NCBI GenBank assembly: GCA_031422555.1
Contig: JANPLZ010000090.1
Span: 1-5,044, forward strand
Length of the DNA: 5,044 nt
Origin: JANNAT01 sp031422555
GTDB taxonomy: Bacteria > Pseudomonadota > Alphaproteobacteria > Rhodobacterales > Rhodobacteraceae
Direction: 5' to 3'
Positions 1 to 5,044 of this stretch are shown here, piece by piece. The notes beneath the pieces were generated by a model that did not search any database, was not told the DNA's origin, and saw nothing but the letters and a program-made list of their open reading frames with translations. A program made the position numbers and the translations under genes. Numbering within the stretch: the first letter of the stretch is position 1; each line of letters opens with the position of its first letter.

Positions 1-251
1 GCAAGGTCGATCCAGCGCTCATACCACATGCGGATTTCCGCGCGCCATGCGGGGTGCCGATCCGCCCAATCATAGATGGTTTCGCGAAACAGCGCGCCCG
101 CATCGACCAGATCATTCATGCCGTGCAAATCCACCGCCGCAAACAGCGACTGCCTGCGTGCCGGTCCGATCACCCGGTCATAAAACGCCTCGGGCTGCCA
201 GCAGGTCAGCACATTGCCGATGTCAAAGATCACCGCTTGGGGCTGCAACAT
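1..251 (-). CDS. HAD-superfamily hydrolase, subfamily IA-like (partial, N-terminal 83 residues)
   Basis: The N-terminal part of a haloacid dehalogenase-type hydrolase; the C-terminal part lies beyond window position 1. The protein starts MLQPQAVIFDIGNVLTCW. Asp10 in FDIGNVL is the expected nucleophile of HAD motif I. The second acidic position of the usual DxD is Gly12, which is also how YihX-type (variant 3) HAD phosphatases read (FDLGNV), so it is not evidence of inactivation. Residues from about 18 on form the helical cap-like region, rich in Trp and Arg (for example YDWADRHPAWRAEIRMWYERW is split across residues 60-80). Family members are usually soluble cytoplasmic phosphatases or dehalogenases; the substrate cannot be told. 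The ATG at 251 is chosen because GAAGGA sits 5 nt upstream. The start lies inside the end of the transporter gene, with a 29-nt overlap, so the two are probably co-transcribed. Motifs II to IV are outside the window. Confidence 0.88.
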   Translation of the reverse strand, partial: MLQPQAVIFDIGNVLTCWQPEAFYDRVIGPARRQSLFAAVDLHGMNDLVDAGALFRETIYDWADRHPAWRAEIRMWYERWIDL

Positions 252-1197
252 CTACGTCCTTCCGGAACCGGGTTTCCCGCCACAGCGTATAAAGTCCCGC
301 GCCGCAGATCAACGCAATCCCTACCCAAGCCGTGGCATCCGGCCAAGTTTGAAAGACCACGACGCCCCAGACAATGGCCATCGGCATGCCGATGTATTCA
401 AACGGCGCGATCAGGGCGGCTTCTGACAATCGGTAGGCTTGGCTCATCATCAGCCCACCAATGCCCACGGCCATTCCGGTTGCCGCAAAGGCCCAAAGGT
501 CAGACGCCGCCGGCATGATCCATGGCCGGAACAAAAACGCCAGCGACGGATCAGAAGACCCGGCCAAATGCCCGTCGCCCACCCAAAAACCCATCGTGCT
601 GGACACCACGAGAAATCCGCATTGCACATAGAAATTCAACGTCATGGCACTTTCGGTGTCGCGCATCCGGCGGGTCATCATGTGGCACGACCCATAGCAA
701 ATAGCCGAGATCAGCACCAAAATCGCCGCAGGTTCGATCACGCCCGTGCCGGGCCGCACCATTATCAGCACCCCCAGAAACCCAACCGCCACCGCAACCC
801 AGCGTCTTGGGCCGACACGCTCGCCCAAGACCACCGCTGACATAAGGGTGATCAAAAGCGGGGCGACAAAGGAAATTGCAACAGCATCGGCCAATGGCAT
901 CGCTGCCAGACCCAAGAAATAGGTGACATTTGATACCATCACCAGACTGACGCGAAACAGATGCTCGGGCCACCGCCGGGTTAGGATTTGGCGAAACCCG
1001 CCGCGCGACACCCAGATCACGCCGACAACAATCGCCAACCCGACAAAGGCCCGGATCAGGATGACCTGATGCAAGGCATAGCTGTCTGACAGCGCCTTGA
1101 TCGCCAGATCGTTCACCGACAGAATAACCGCCCCGCCCAACGCAAACAGCACGCCCGCGATTGGGGTTTTTAGTTCGGACATCCCGGCGTTTGACAT
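223..1197 (-). CDS. EamA/DMT-superfamily membrane transporter
   Basis: A 324-residue inner-membrane protein of the drug/metabolite transporter superfamily. The length and hydrophobic pattern fit ten transmembrane helices arranged as two EamA repeats, roughly residues 13-147 and 157-306. Each repeat ends with the family's usual pattern. Repeat 1 has PLADAVAISFVAPLLITL at about 101-118, then LGERVGPRRW. Repeat 2 has QAYRLSEAALIAPFEYIG at 253-270, then a Trp-rich turn and a last helix ending LYTLWRETR. The tail after about residue 306 is charged and probably cytoplasmic. Known members export or import small metabolites (amino acids, nucleosides, S-adenosylmethionine); the substrate here cannot be assigned. 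The start has no good Shine-Dalgarno, and Met6 (codon starting at 1182) is an alternative. The 91-nt gap to the Mo-enzyme gene shows no terminator and no convincing promoter, so read-through from the redox operon is possible. The gene overlaps the next one by 29 nt. Confidence 0.93.
   Translation of the reverse strand: MSNAGMSELKTPIAGVLFALGGAVILSVNDLAIKALSDSYALHQVILIRAFVGLAIVVGVIWVSRGGFRQILTRRWPEHLFRVSLVMVSNVTYFLGLAAMPLADAVAISFVAPLLITLMSAVVLGERVGPRRWVAVAVGFLGVLIMVRPGTGVIEPAAILVLISAICYGSCHMMTRRMRDTESAMTLNFYVQCGFLVVSSTMGFWVGDGHLAGSSDPSLAFLFRPWIMPAASDLWAFAATGMAVGIGGLMMSQAYRLSEAALIAPFEYIGMPMAIVWGVVVFQTWPDATAWVGIALICGAGLYTLWRETRFRKDVDVAAPSGDL
257..262 (-). promoter_or_regulatory. Ribosome binding site of the HAD hydrolase gene
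   Basis: GAAGGA on the minus strand, 5 nt before the ATG at 251. It lies within the coding sequence of the upstream transporter gene. It fixes the start of the HAD gene despite the 29-nt overlap. Confidence 0.7.
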
Positions 1198-1288
1198 AGC
1201 GGCATATCACCGCAGTCAATCGGGTTAGTCTGTCCTATCCCCGACATTTGCGGCCGCACAGTTGGCAAACGCATCATCGCGATTGGGG

Positions 1289-2053
1289 TCAAATCCCGGC
1301 ATACCATTCATAGCCACGATCGGCCCAATAGCTGCCTTTGCCGCCACCAAACGGGGCAAAGCTGTCGGATAGCTCAATCGTATGCACATATTTCGCCATC
1401 TTGTAACCTAACTGTCGCTCTACCCGCAGCCGCAACGGCGCGCCGTTGGCGACCGGCAAAGCCGCATCGTTCAACCCATAGGCAAGGATGGTTTGCGGGT
1501 GATAGGCGTCGATCAGATCAATGCTTTCATAGTAAAACACTTCGCCCGACAGGCTGCGCTCGATCGCGTCATAGCAGTGAAACAGCGCATAGCGGGCGGT
1601 CAGTTTCGGTTTTGCCGCGTTCAGCACCGATGCCAGCGGCACGCCGGTCCATTTGGCAATGCAACTCCAGCCTTCAACACAGTCATGTCGGGTGATCTGG
1701 CTGCGGGCAGGCATGGCTTTGATCTGGGCGTAGGTCAGATCCAGCGGGTTCTCCACCATCCCGGTGACGCGCAAGCGATAATTGGCAAAACCTGCAGCGG
1801 CCAGATCAAGATAGTCGGCGCTGTCCGGGTCGGTTGATCCGTTCGGGCGCTGACCCTGACGAATATCGGCTTGGGTGAATTCCGGGGCCAGCGCGCCACG
1901 GTTCAAGCCGCGCTGGCTGATCCGGGTCAACGTTTCCGCGCTGGCGAACATCGCGCGCAGACTGGAATCATAGGCATTGGCCCCATCCAAAATTTTACAG
2001 CCCGACAGGGCAAAGGCAGTGCCGCCCAACAGCAACTTGCGACGGTTAAACAT
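1289..2053 (-). CDS. Molybdopterin-dependent oxidoreductase (sulfite oxidase/YedY fold), predicted Tat-exported lipoprotein
   Basis: A 254-residue Mo-cofactor enzyme of the sulfite oxidase/MsrP (YedY) family. The N-terminus NRRKLLLGG (3-11) is twin-arginine-like and is followed by a short hydrophobic stretch and a lipobox LSGC (16-19). This predicts folded export by Tat and lipid attachment at Cys19. The catalytic domain spans roughly 85-240. Cys125 in RHDCVEGWSC is the expected molybdenum ligand. YGLNDAALPVANGAPLRLRV (192-211) and GYKMAKYVHTIEL (216-228) match the cofactor-binding segments of the family. It is shorter than E. coli MsrP (over 300 residues) and lacks the C-terminal dimerisation domain of sulfite oxidases, so substrate is open: sulfite, sulfoxides or other small oxyanions are possible. 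The ATG at 2053 has a strong AAGGAGG 6 nt upstream and overlaps the cytochrome b stop by 8 nt, which indicates translational coupling and a shared complex. It is not called msrP because the partner is not an MsrQ-type protein. Confidence 0.92.
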   Translation of the reverse strand: MFNRRKLLLGGTAFALSGCKILDGANAYDSSLRAMFASAETLTRISQRGLNRGALAPEFTQADIRQGQRPNGSTDPDSADYLDLAAAGFANYRLRVTGMVENPLDLTYAQIKAMPARSQITRHDCVEGWSCIAKWTGVPLASVLNAAKPKLTARYALFHCYDAIERSLSGEVFYYESIDLIDAYHPQTILAYGLNDAALPVANGAPLRLRVERQLGYKMAKYVHTIELSDSFAPFGGGKGSYWADRGYEWYAGI

Positions 2054-2858
2054 GGGGAACCTCCTTGCTGTCGGCTGCGTCTACATCGGTGCGATACCAC
2101 CCCGTGATGATTGAGCGGATTTCGTTCAACGGACCTGCGGCAAGGATCATCACCATATGCACCACGAAAAACCCGACCAATCCGACCATGATCAAAAAGT
2201 GGATGCTGCGCGCCGTCTGGCGGCCCCCGAACACATCCAGCAACCAAGGCGCCGTTGCATTGAACGACGGTGACATCGCAAGACCCGTGGCAATCATCAA
2301 CGGCAACGCCACAAACAACACCGATGCATAGGCCAGCTTTTGCAGCACATTATACTTGGCGGTGTGGTGAAATCGCAGGCGGGCATGATCGGCAATGTCG
2401 CGCGGCAAACCGCGCAGATCGGCCAAAGTCGGGATCAGTTGGCGCAAATGGCCATTCAGCGCCGAAAAGGCCAACCATATCGTCAGCGTGATCACCAAAC
2501 CCCATGCAAAAAAGAAATGGATCACCCGCCCGGTGGCCAGACTTTGGTTCGACGGAATGGTCAATGCCGCCGGAAAGGCGCGGGTTTCGCCACCCGACAC
2601 GCCCAGATAGCCCGTGGTGTCAAATTCCGCGCCGAAAATCCGCGTGACTCCTTTCAGCGTCTCGCCTTCTTCGACCGCGCCGATTTGCAAAATCGCATTG
2701 TCATATTCAAAGCCGGTTTCGGCCCCAAGATACAGCGCGGGATGCGCGTTGAAGATCTGCAACCCCGTCAGCATCAAAAAGAACAAGCAAACCGCCCAAA
2801 CCCAATGAGTGATGCGGGTGATCAGGCGTTGGCGATAGATTAAGGGACCTTTGGACAT
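2046..2858 (-). CDS. Diheme cytochrome b membrane subunit (cytochrome b561/Ni-hydrogenase type), partner of the Mo enzyme
   Basis: A 270-residue integral membrane protein with four predicted helices at about 16-36, 112-134, 175-195 and 218-240. Positive charge places the N-terminus, the 135-172 loop and the C-terminus in the cytoplasm. Four helix histidines (His18, His114, His220, His234) match the bis-His pattern of FdnI/HydC-type cytochromes b, including the 14-residue spacing of the two ligands in the last helix. Inferred pairing is His18-His234 (cytoplasmic side) and His114-His220 (periplasmic side). The loop between helices 1 and 2 is long (about 75 residues), acidic and periplasmic, and is a candidate docking surface for the Mo subunit. 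The likely role is electron transfer between quinone and the periplasmic enzyme encoded just downstream with an 8-nt overlap. The ATG at 2858 is chosen because AAAGGA lies 6 nt upstream; an in-frame ATG at 2912 would add 18 residues but has no ribosome binding site. Confidence 0.92.
   Translation of the reverse strand: MSKGPLIYRQRLITRITHWVWAVCLFFLMLTGLQIFNAHPALYLGAETGFEYDNAILQIGAVEEGETLKGVTRIFGAEFDTTGYLGVSGGETRAFPAALTIPSNQSLATGRVIHFFFAWGLVITLTIWLAFSALNGHLRQLIPTLADLRGLPRDIADHARLRFHHTAKYNVLQKLAYASVLFVALPLMIATGLAMSPSFNATAPWLLDVFGGRQTARSIHFLIMVGLVGFFVVHMVMILAAGPLNEIRSIITGWYRTDVDAADSKEVPHV
2060..2066 (-). promoter_or_regulatory. Strong ribosome binding site of the Mo-oxidoreductase gene
   Basis: AAGGAGG on the minus strand, 6 nt before the ATG at 2053. 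It lies inside the 3' end of the cytochrome b gene. It is close to a perfect anti-Shine-Dalgarno match, so the second gene probably initiates efficiently as well as being coupled. Confidence 0.8.
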
Positions 2859-2864
2859 GGCGTT

Positions 2865-2870
2865 TCCTTT
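2865..2870 (-). promoter_or_regulatory. Ribosome binding site deciding the cytochrome b start
   Basis: AAAGGA on the minus strand, 6 nt before the ATG at 2858. The upstream in-frame ATG at 2912 has no comparable motif, so translation from 2858 is preferred. The protein then starts MSKGPLIYRQ, directly before the first helix. Confidence 0.75.
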
Positions 2871-2942
2871 GGTTGCAATGGGGATACGCAGCGGGATCAC
2901 GGAAAGTTTCATGCGCAGGAAAATTCAAGGGACCGCAGCACC

Positions 2943-2971
2943 ATGAGGCTTTGGTGTTACCAAAGTGTCAA
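2943..2971 (-). promoter_or_regulatory. Predicted sigma-70-type promoter of the cytochrome b/Mo-enzyme operon
   Basis: On the minus strand an exact TTGACA (2966-2971) is followed by a 17-nt spacer and CCTCAT (2943-2948), which matches TATAAT at only 3 of 6 positions. A weak -10 is common in GC-rich alphaproteobacteria and may also indicate an activated or tightly controlled promoter. Transcription would begin near 2936, leaving a leader of roughly 78 nt before the ATG at 2858. The spacer consists exactly of the inverted repeat annotated separately. This is a prediction from sequence only. Confidence 0.5.
2949..2965. promoter_or_regulatory. Perfect inverted repeat, candidate operator
   Basis: CTTTGGT GTT ACCAAAG is a perfect 7-bp inverted repeat around a 3-nt centre. 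It fills the 17-nt spacer between the predicted -35 and -10 of the cytochrome b operon, the classic place for a repressor to block RNA polymerase. The core TGGTGTTACCA fits the TNGTNNNACNA pattern reported for FadR-subfamily GntR regulators, but dimeric repressors of other families bind similar sites. No regulator gene lies in the window. The site is about 120 nt upstream of accD, so control of that gene is less likely. Confidence 0.5.
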
Positions 2972-3024
2972 CCGTGGCCCGCGATTGAAAACCGCCACCA
3001 GCCACCCGGCTTGGCTTGCGCCAA

Positions 3025-3053
3025 TTGCAATTCCCGGCCCCATTGATTATCTC
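3025..3053 (+). promoter_or_regulatory. Weak candidate promoter of accD
   Basis: TTGCAA (3025-3030, 4 of 6 matches to the -35 consensus), a 17-nt spacer and TATCTC (3048-3053, 3 of 6 matches to the -10). The implied transcription start is near 3060, giving a leader of about 28 nt. A 10-bp palindrome AATTGCAATT (3023-3032) overlaps the -35. Support is only positional and weak. Confidence 0.25.
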
Positions 3054-3072
3054 GAGTTCAGCACTGCGATCA

Positions 3073-3078
3073 AAGGGG
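3073..3078 (+). promoter_or_regulatory. Ribosome binding site of accD
   Basis: AAGGGG 9 nt before the ATG at 3088. It supports that ATG over the in-frame TTG at 3016, which would add 24 residues unlike any AccD N-terminus. Confidence 0.6.
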
Positions 3079-3087
3079 CCCCCGCGC

Positions 3088-3993
3088 ATGAACTGGATTT
3101 CCAACTATGTCCGCCCCAAGATCAACTCGCTGTTTTCGCGCCGCGAAGTGCCCGAGAATCTTTGGACCAAATGCAGCGAATGCGGCACCATGCTGTTTCA
3201 CCGCGAATTGGCCGCCAACCTGAACGTCTGTTCCAACTGCGATCACCACATGGCCATCAGCCCGCGTGACCGTTTTACCGGCTTGTTCGACACCGGCGTT
3301 TTTGTTGACGTGAAAGTGCCCGATGCCGTGGTTGATCCGCTGCATTTTCGCGACCAAAAGAAATATCCTGACCGCCTGAAAGCCGCCCAAAAAGCCACCG
3401 GAGAGCGTGAGGCGATGTTGGTTGCCGAAGGCGAGGTGGGTCGCACCCCGATCATTGCCGTGGCGCAGGATTTCAGCTTTATGGCAGGCTCGATGGGGAT
3501 GTATGTCGGCAACGCCTTGATTGCGGCGGCCGAACGGGCGGTAAAAACCAAGCGGCCCTTGGTGCTGTTTTCGGCGGCGGGGGGCGCGCGGATGCAAGAA
3601 GGCATTTTATCGCTGATGCAAATGCCACGCACCACGGTGGCGGTGCAAATGCTGAAAGAGGCGCGGCTGCCTTATGTGGTGGTGTTGACGCATCCGACAA
3701 CGGGCGGCGTGACGGCGTCTTATGCCATGTTGGGCGATGTGCAAATCGCCGAACCCAAGGCGCTGATCTGTTTTGCCGGGCCGCGCGTGATTGAACAAAC
3801 CATCCGCGAAAAGCTGCCCGAAGGCTTTCAGCGGTCGGAATATCTGCTGGACCACGGCATGCTGGACCGCGTGACGCACCGCCGCGACATGCGCGACGAA
3901 TTGGTCACGATCTTGCGGATGCTGATGAACCAAACCCCCGCCATCAAGGGCGATCTGCCCCCGCCGGGGGTGATGACCGAGGCCCGCGCGTGA
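3088..3993 (+). CDS. accD: Acetyl-CoA carboxylase carboxyltransferase, beta subunit
   Basis: A 301-residue cytoplasmic protein, close to the usual length (E. coli about 304). With AccA it forms the carboxyltransferase that moves CO2 from biotin on AccB to acetyl-CoA, giving malonyl-CoA, the first committed step of fatty acid synthesis. The N-terminal four-cysteine zinc ribbon is intact: Cys29, Cys32, Cys48 and Cys51 in CSEC...CSNC. The carboxyltransferase (crotonase-like) core follows, with FSAAGGARMQEG (161-172), the glycine-rich TTGGVTASYAMLGD (204-217) and GPRVIEQTIREKLPEGFQRS (231-250), all typical of bacterial AccD. The start MNWISNYVRPKI is the standard N-terminus. The gene overlaps folC by 4 nt, a widespread accD-folC arrangement in proteobacteria, and is divergent from the cytochrome b operon. 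Nothing is missing or unusual. Confidence 0.98.
   Translation: MNWISNYVRPKINSLFSRREVPENLWTKCSECGTMLFHRELAANLNVCSNCDHHMAISPRDRFTGLFDTGVFVDVKVPDAVVDPLHFRDQKKYPDRLKAAQKATGEREAMLVAEGEVGRTPIIAVAQDFSFMAGSMGMYVGNALIAAAERAVKTKRPLVLFSAAGGARMQEGILSLMQMPRTTVAVQMLKEARLPYVVVLTHPTTGGVTASYAMLGDVQIAEPKALICFAGPRVIEQTIREKLPEGFQRSEYLLDHGMLDRVTHRRDMRDELVTILRMLMNQTPAIKGDLPPPGVMTEARA
3979..3982 (+). promoter_or_regulatory. Ribosome binding site of folC
   Basis: GAGG 7 nt before the GTG at 3990, inside the last codons of accD. It is modest, but together with the 4-nt overlap it supports coupled initiation at the GTG. Confidence 0.5.
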
Positions 3994-5044
3994 CAGCGGC
4001 ACCAACCGGTTCGGACGCCGTTTTACAGCGGATGATGACGCTGCACCCGAAAGTGATCGACCTGACGATGGGCCGGGTAGAGCGGTTGTTGGCCGCGCTT
4101 GGCCATCCCGAACGCCGTCTGCCCCCGGTTATTCACATCGCGGGAACCAACGGCAAAGGCAGCACGCAGGCGATGATCCGCGCTGGGCTGCAAGCAGGTG
4201 GCAACAGCGTGCATGCCTATACCTCGCCGCATCTGGCACGGTTTCACGAACGTATCCGCTTGGCAGGAGAGTTGATTTCCGAAGCGGATTTGACGGCCTT
4301 GCTGGACGAATGCGTGCAGGCAAACGGGCCGGACGCAATCACATTTTTCGAAATTACCACCGCGGCGGCGTTTTTGGCTTTTGCCCGGGTGCCAGCGGAT
4401 TTCGTGCTGCTGGAGGTGGGTCTTGGCGGGCGACTGGATGCCACCAATGTGGTGGACCGCCCGGCGCTGACCATAATTACCCCGGTTTCCATCGACCATC
4501 AGCAATATCTGGGCGAGACACTGGCCGAAATTGCCGGTGAAAAAGCCGGCATCATCAAGCGCGGCGTTCCGGTGATTGTTGGCCCGCAACAGCCCGAAGG
4601 GCTGGCGGTGATCGAAGCGCGGGCGGCGAAACTGGGCGCGCCGGTGCTGGCCTTTGGTCAACAGTGGATGGTGGCCCAAGATCGCGGGCGGCTGATCTAT
4701 CAAGATGACACTGGTTTGCTGGACTTGGCCCTGCCCAATCTGCCCGGTCCGCACCAGATTGAAAATGCCGGGGCCGCGATTGCGGCGCTGCGGTATCTGG
4801 GGCGCGACGACACGGTGTGCGAAGCCGCCGTAACCCGCGCCGAATGGCCCGCGCGCATGCAGCGTCTGCGCACCGGGCCGCTGGTTGCGATGGCCCCGCA
4901 GATCGAATTATGGCTGGATGGCGGGCACAATCCGGCCGGGGCAGTCGCGATTGCCGCGACTTTGGCGCAGATGCCCCCGCGCGAAACCCATCTGATATGT
5001 GGCATGTTGAACACCAAAGACGTGCGCGGCTATATGGCCCCGCT
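3990..5044 (+). CDS. folC: Bifunctional dihydrofolate synthase/folylpolyglutamate synthase (partial, 3' end missing)
   Basis: 351 codons are present and the frame is open at the window end; family members are usually about 420-440 residues. The cytoplasmic Mur-ligase-type enzyme adds glutamate to dihydropteroate and then to folates, using ATP. The P-loop IAGTNGKGST (50-59) is intact, followed by YTSPHL (77-82), FHERIR (85-90), TFFEITTAAAF (118-128), LLEVGLGGRLDATN (140-153) and SIDHQQYLGETLAEIAGEKA (167-186). Lys185 in GEKAGIIK is in the place of the carbamylated lysine of E. coli FolC. The C-terminal domain shows DGGHNP (310-315), a variant of the usual DGAHNP, and the CGMLNTKD segment near the end. 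Translation starts at GTG, overlapping the accD stop as GTGA. ATG codons 15 and 16 (MMTLHPKVIDL) are alternative starts, but they would remove the N-terminal segment and lose the overlap. Confidence 0.97.
   Translation, partial: MTAAPTGSDAVLQRMMTLHPKVIDLTMGRVERLLAALGHPERRLPPVIHIAGTNGKGSTQAMIRAGLQAGGNSVHAYTSPHLARFHERIRLAGELISEADLTALLDECVQANGPDAITFFEITTAAAFLAFARVPADFVLLEVGLGGRLDATNVVDRPALTIITPVSIDHQQYLGETLAEIAGEKAGIIKRGVPVIVGPQQPEGLAVIEARAAKLGAPVLAFGQQWMVAQDRGRLIYQDDTGLLDLALPNLPGPHQIENAGAAIAALRYLGRDDTVCEAAVTRAEWPARMQRLRTGPLVAMAPQIELWLDGGHNPAGAVAIAATLAQMPPRETHLICGMLNTKDVRGYMAP

Noticed and set aside
54..840. Plus-strand open frames across the transporter and HAD region
   Set aside because: All are antisense to well-supported genes, with low-complexity Arg/Pro/His-rich translations.
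551..1219. 222-codon minus-strand frame overlapping the transporter gene
   Set aside because: It is the same strand in another frame of the EamA gene. The translation is Cys/Gly/Arg-rich and lacks the hydrophobic helices; the EamA frame explains the DNA.
1249..1258. 10-bp palindrome TGCGGCCGCA in the gap between the Mo-enzyme and transporter genes
   Set aside because: It is short and GC-only in the core, has no T-tract to make a terminator and no promoter elements around it, so it is plausible by chance in GC-rich DNA.
2859..2912. 18-residue N-terminal extension of the cytochrome b protein
   Set aside because: The ATG at 2912 lacks a Shine-Dalgarno, while the ATG at 2858 has AAAGGA at 6-nt spacing and directly precedes the first helix.
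3016..3087. 24-residue N-terminal extension of AccD from a TTG codon
   Set aside because: There is no ribosome binding site at 3016. MNWISNYVRP at 3088 is the normal AccD start and has AAGGGG upstream.
3070..4005. Minus-strand open frames opposite accD
   Set aside because: They are antisense to an intact accD and show no domain or plausible start signal.
4023..4754. Long minus-strand open frame (243 codons) opposite folC
   Set aside because: It lies fully antisense to folC, whose motifs are intact. Its translation is rich in Arg, Gln and His with no recognisable domain, typical of a GC-rich shadow frame.
4919..4936. DGGHNP in FolC in place of DGAHNP
   Set aside because: The Asp, His and Asn-Pro are kept, and Gly for Ala is a conservative change, so it is not evidence of altered function.

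Overview
The window looks like chromosomal DNA of an alphaproteobacterium, most likely a member of the Rhodobacteraceae (roseobacter-like). This rests on moderately high GC, the style of the AccD and FolC proteins, and the tight accD-folC pair. It is an inference from protein character; no database was searched. Six protein-coding genes fill almost all of it. No RNA genes, mobile elements, CRISPR arrays or clear intrinsic terminators were seen.

Minus-strand block (1 to 2858). Read in the direction of transcription, it begins with a four-helix cytochrome b membrane protein (2858 to 2046). This overlaps by 8 nt a short molybdopterin-dependent oxidoreductase of the sulfite oxidase/YedY fold, which carries a twin-arginine motif and a lipobox (2053 to 1289). 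After a 91-nt gap comes a ten-helix EamA/DMT-family transporter (1197 to 223), whose 3' end overlaps by 29 nt the start of a HAD-superfamily hydrolase cut by the window edge (251 to 1). The cytochrome and the Mo protein very probably form one respiratory redox module: a periplasmic Mo active site exchanging electrons with the quinone pool through a diheme cytochrome b. The substrate cannot be read from the sequence.

Divergent intergenic region (2859 to 3087, 229 nt). It holds the leader and a likely promoter of the cytochrome/Mo operon. An exact TTGACA -35 is followed by a perfect 17-bp inverted repeat that fills the -35/-10 spacer, which suggests direct repression of this operon. A weaker promoter candidate lies just upstream of accD.

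Plus-strand block (3088 to 5044). accD, the carboxyltransferase beta subunit of acetyl-CoA carboxylase (fatty acid synthesis), overlaps folC, dihydrofolate/folylpolyglutamate synthase (folate metabolism), by 4 nt. folC uses a GTG start and runs off the window end. These are ordinary housekeeping genes with intact motifs.

Nothing here amounts to a clearly undescribed system. The most interesting part is the Mo-lipoprotein/cytochrome b pair with its operator-like promoter.
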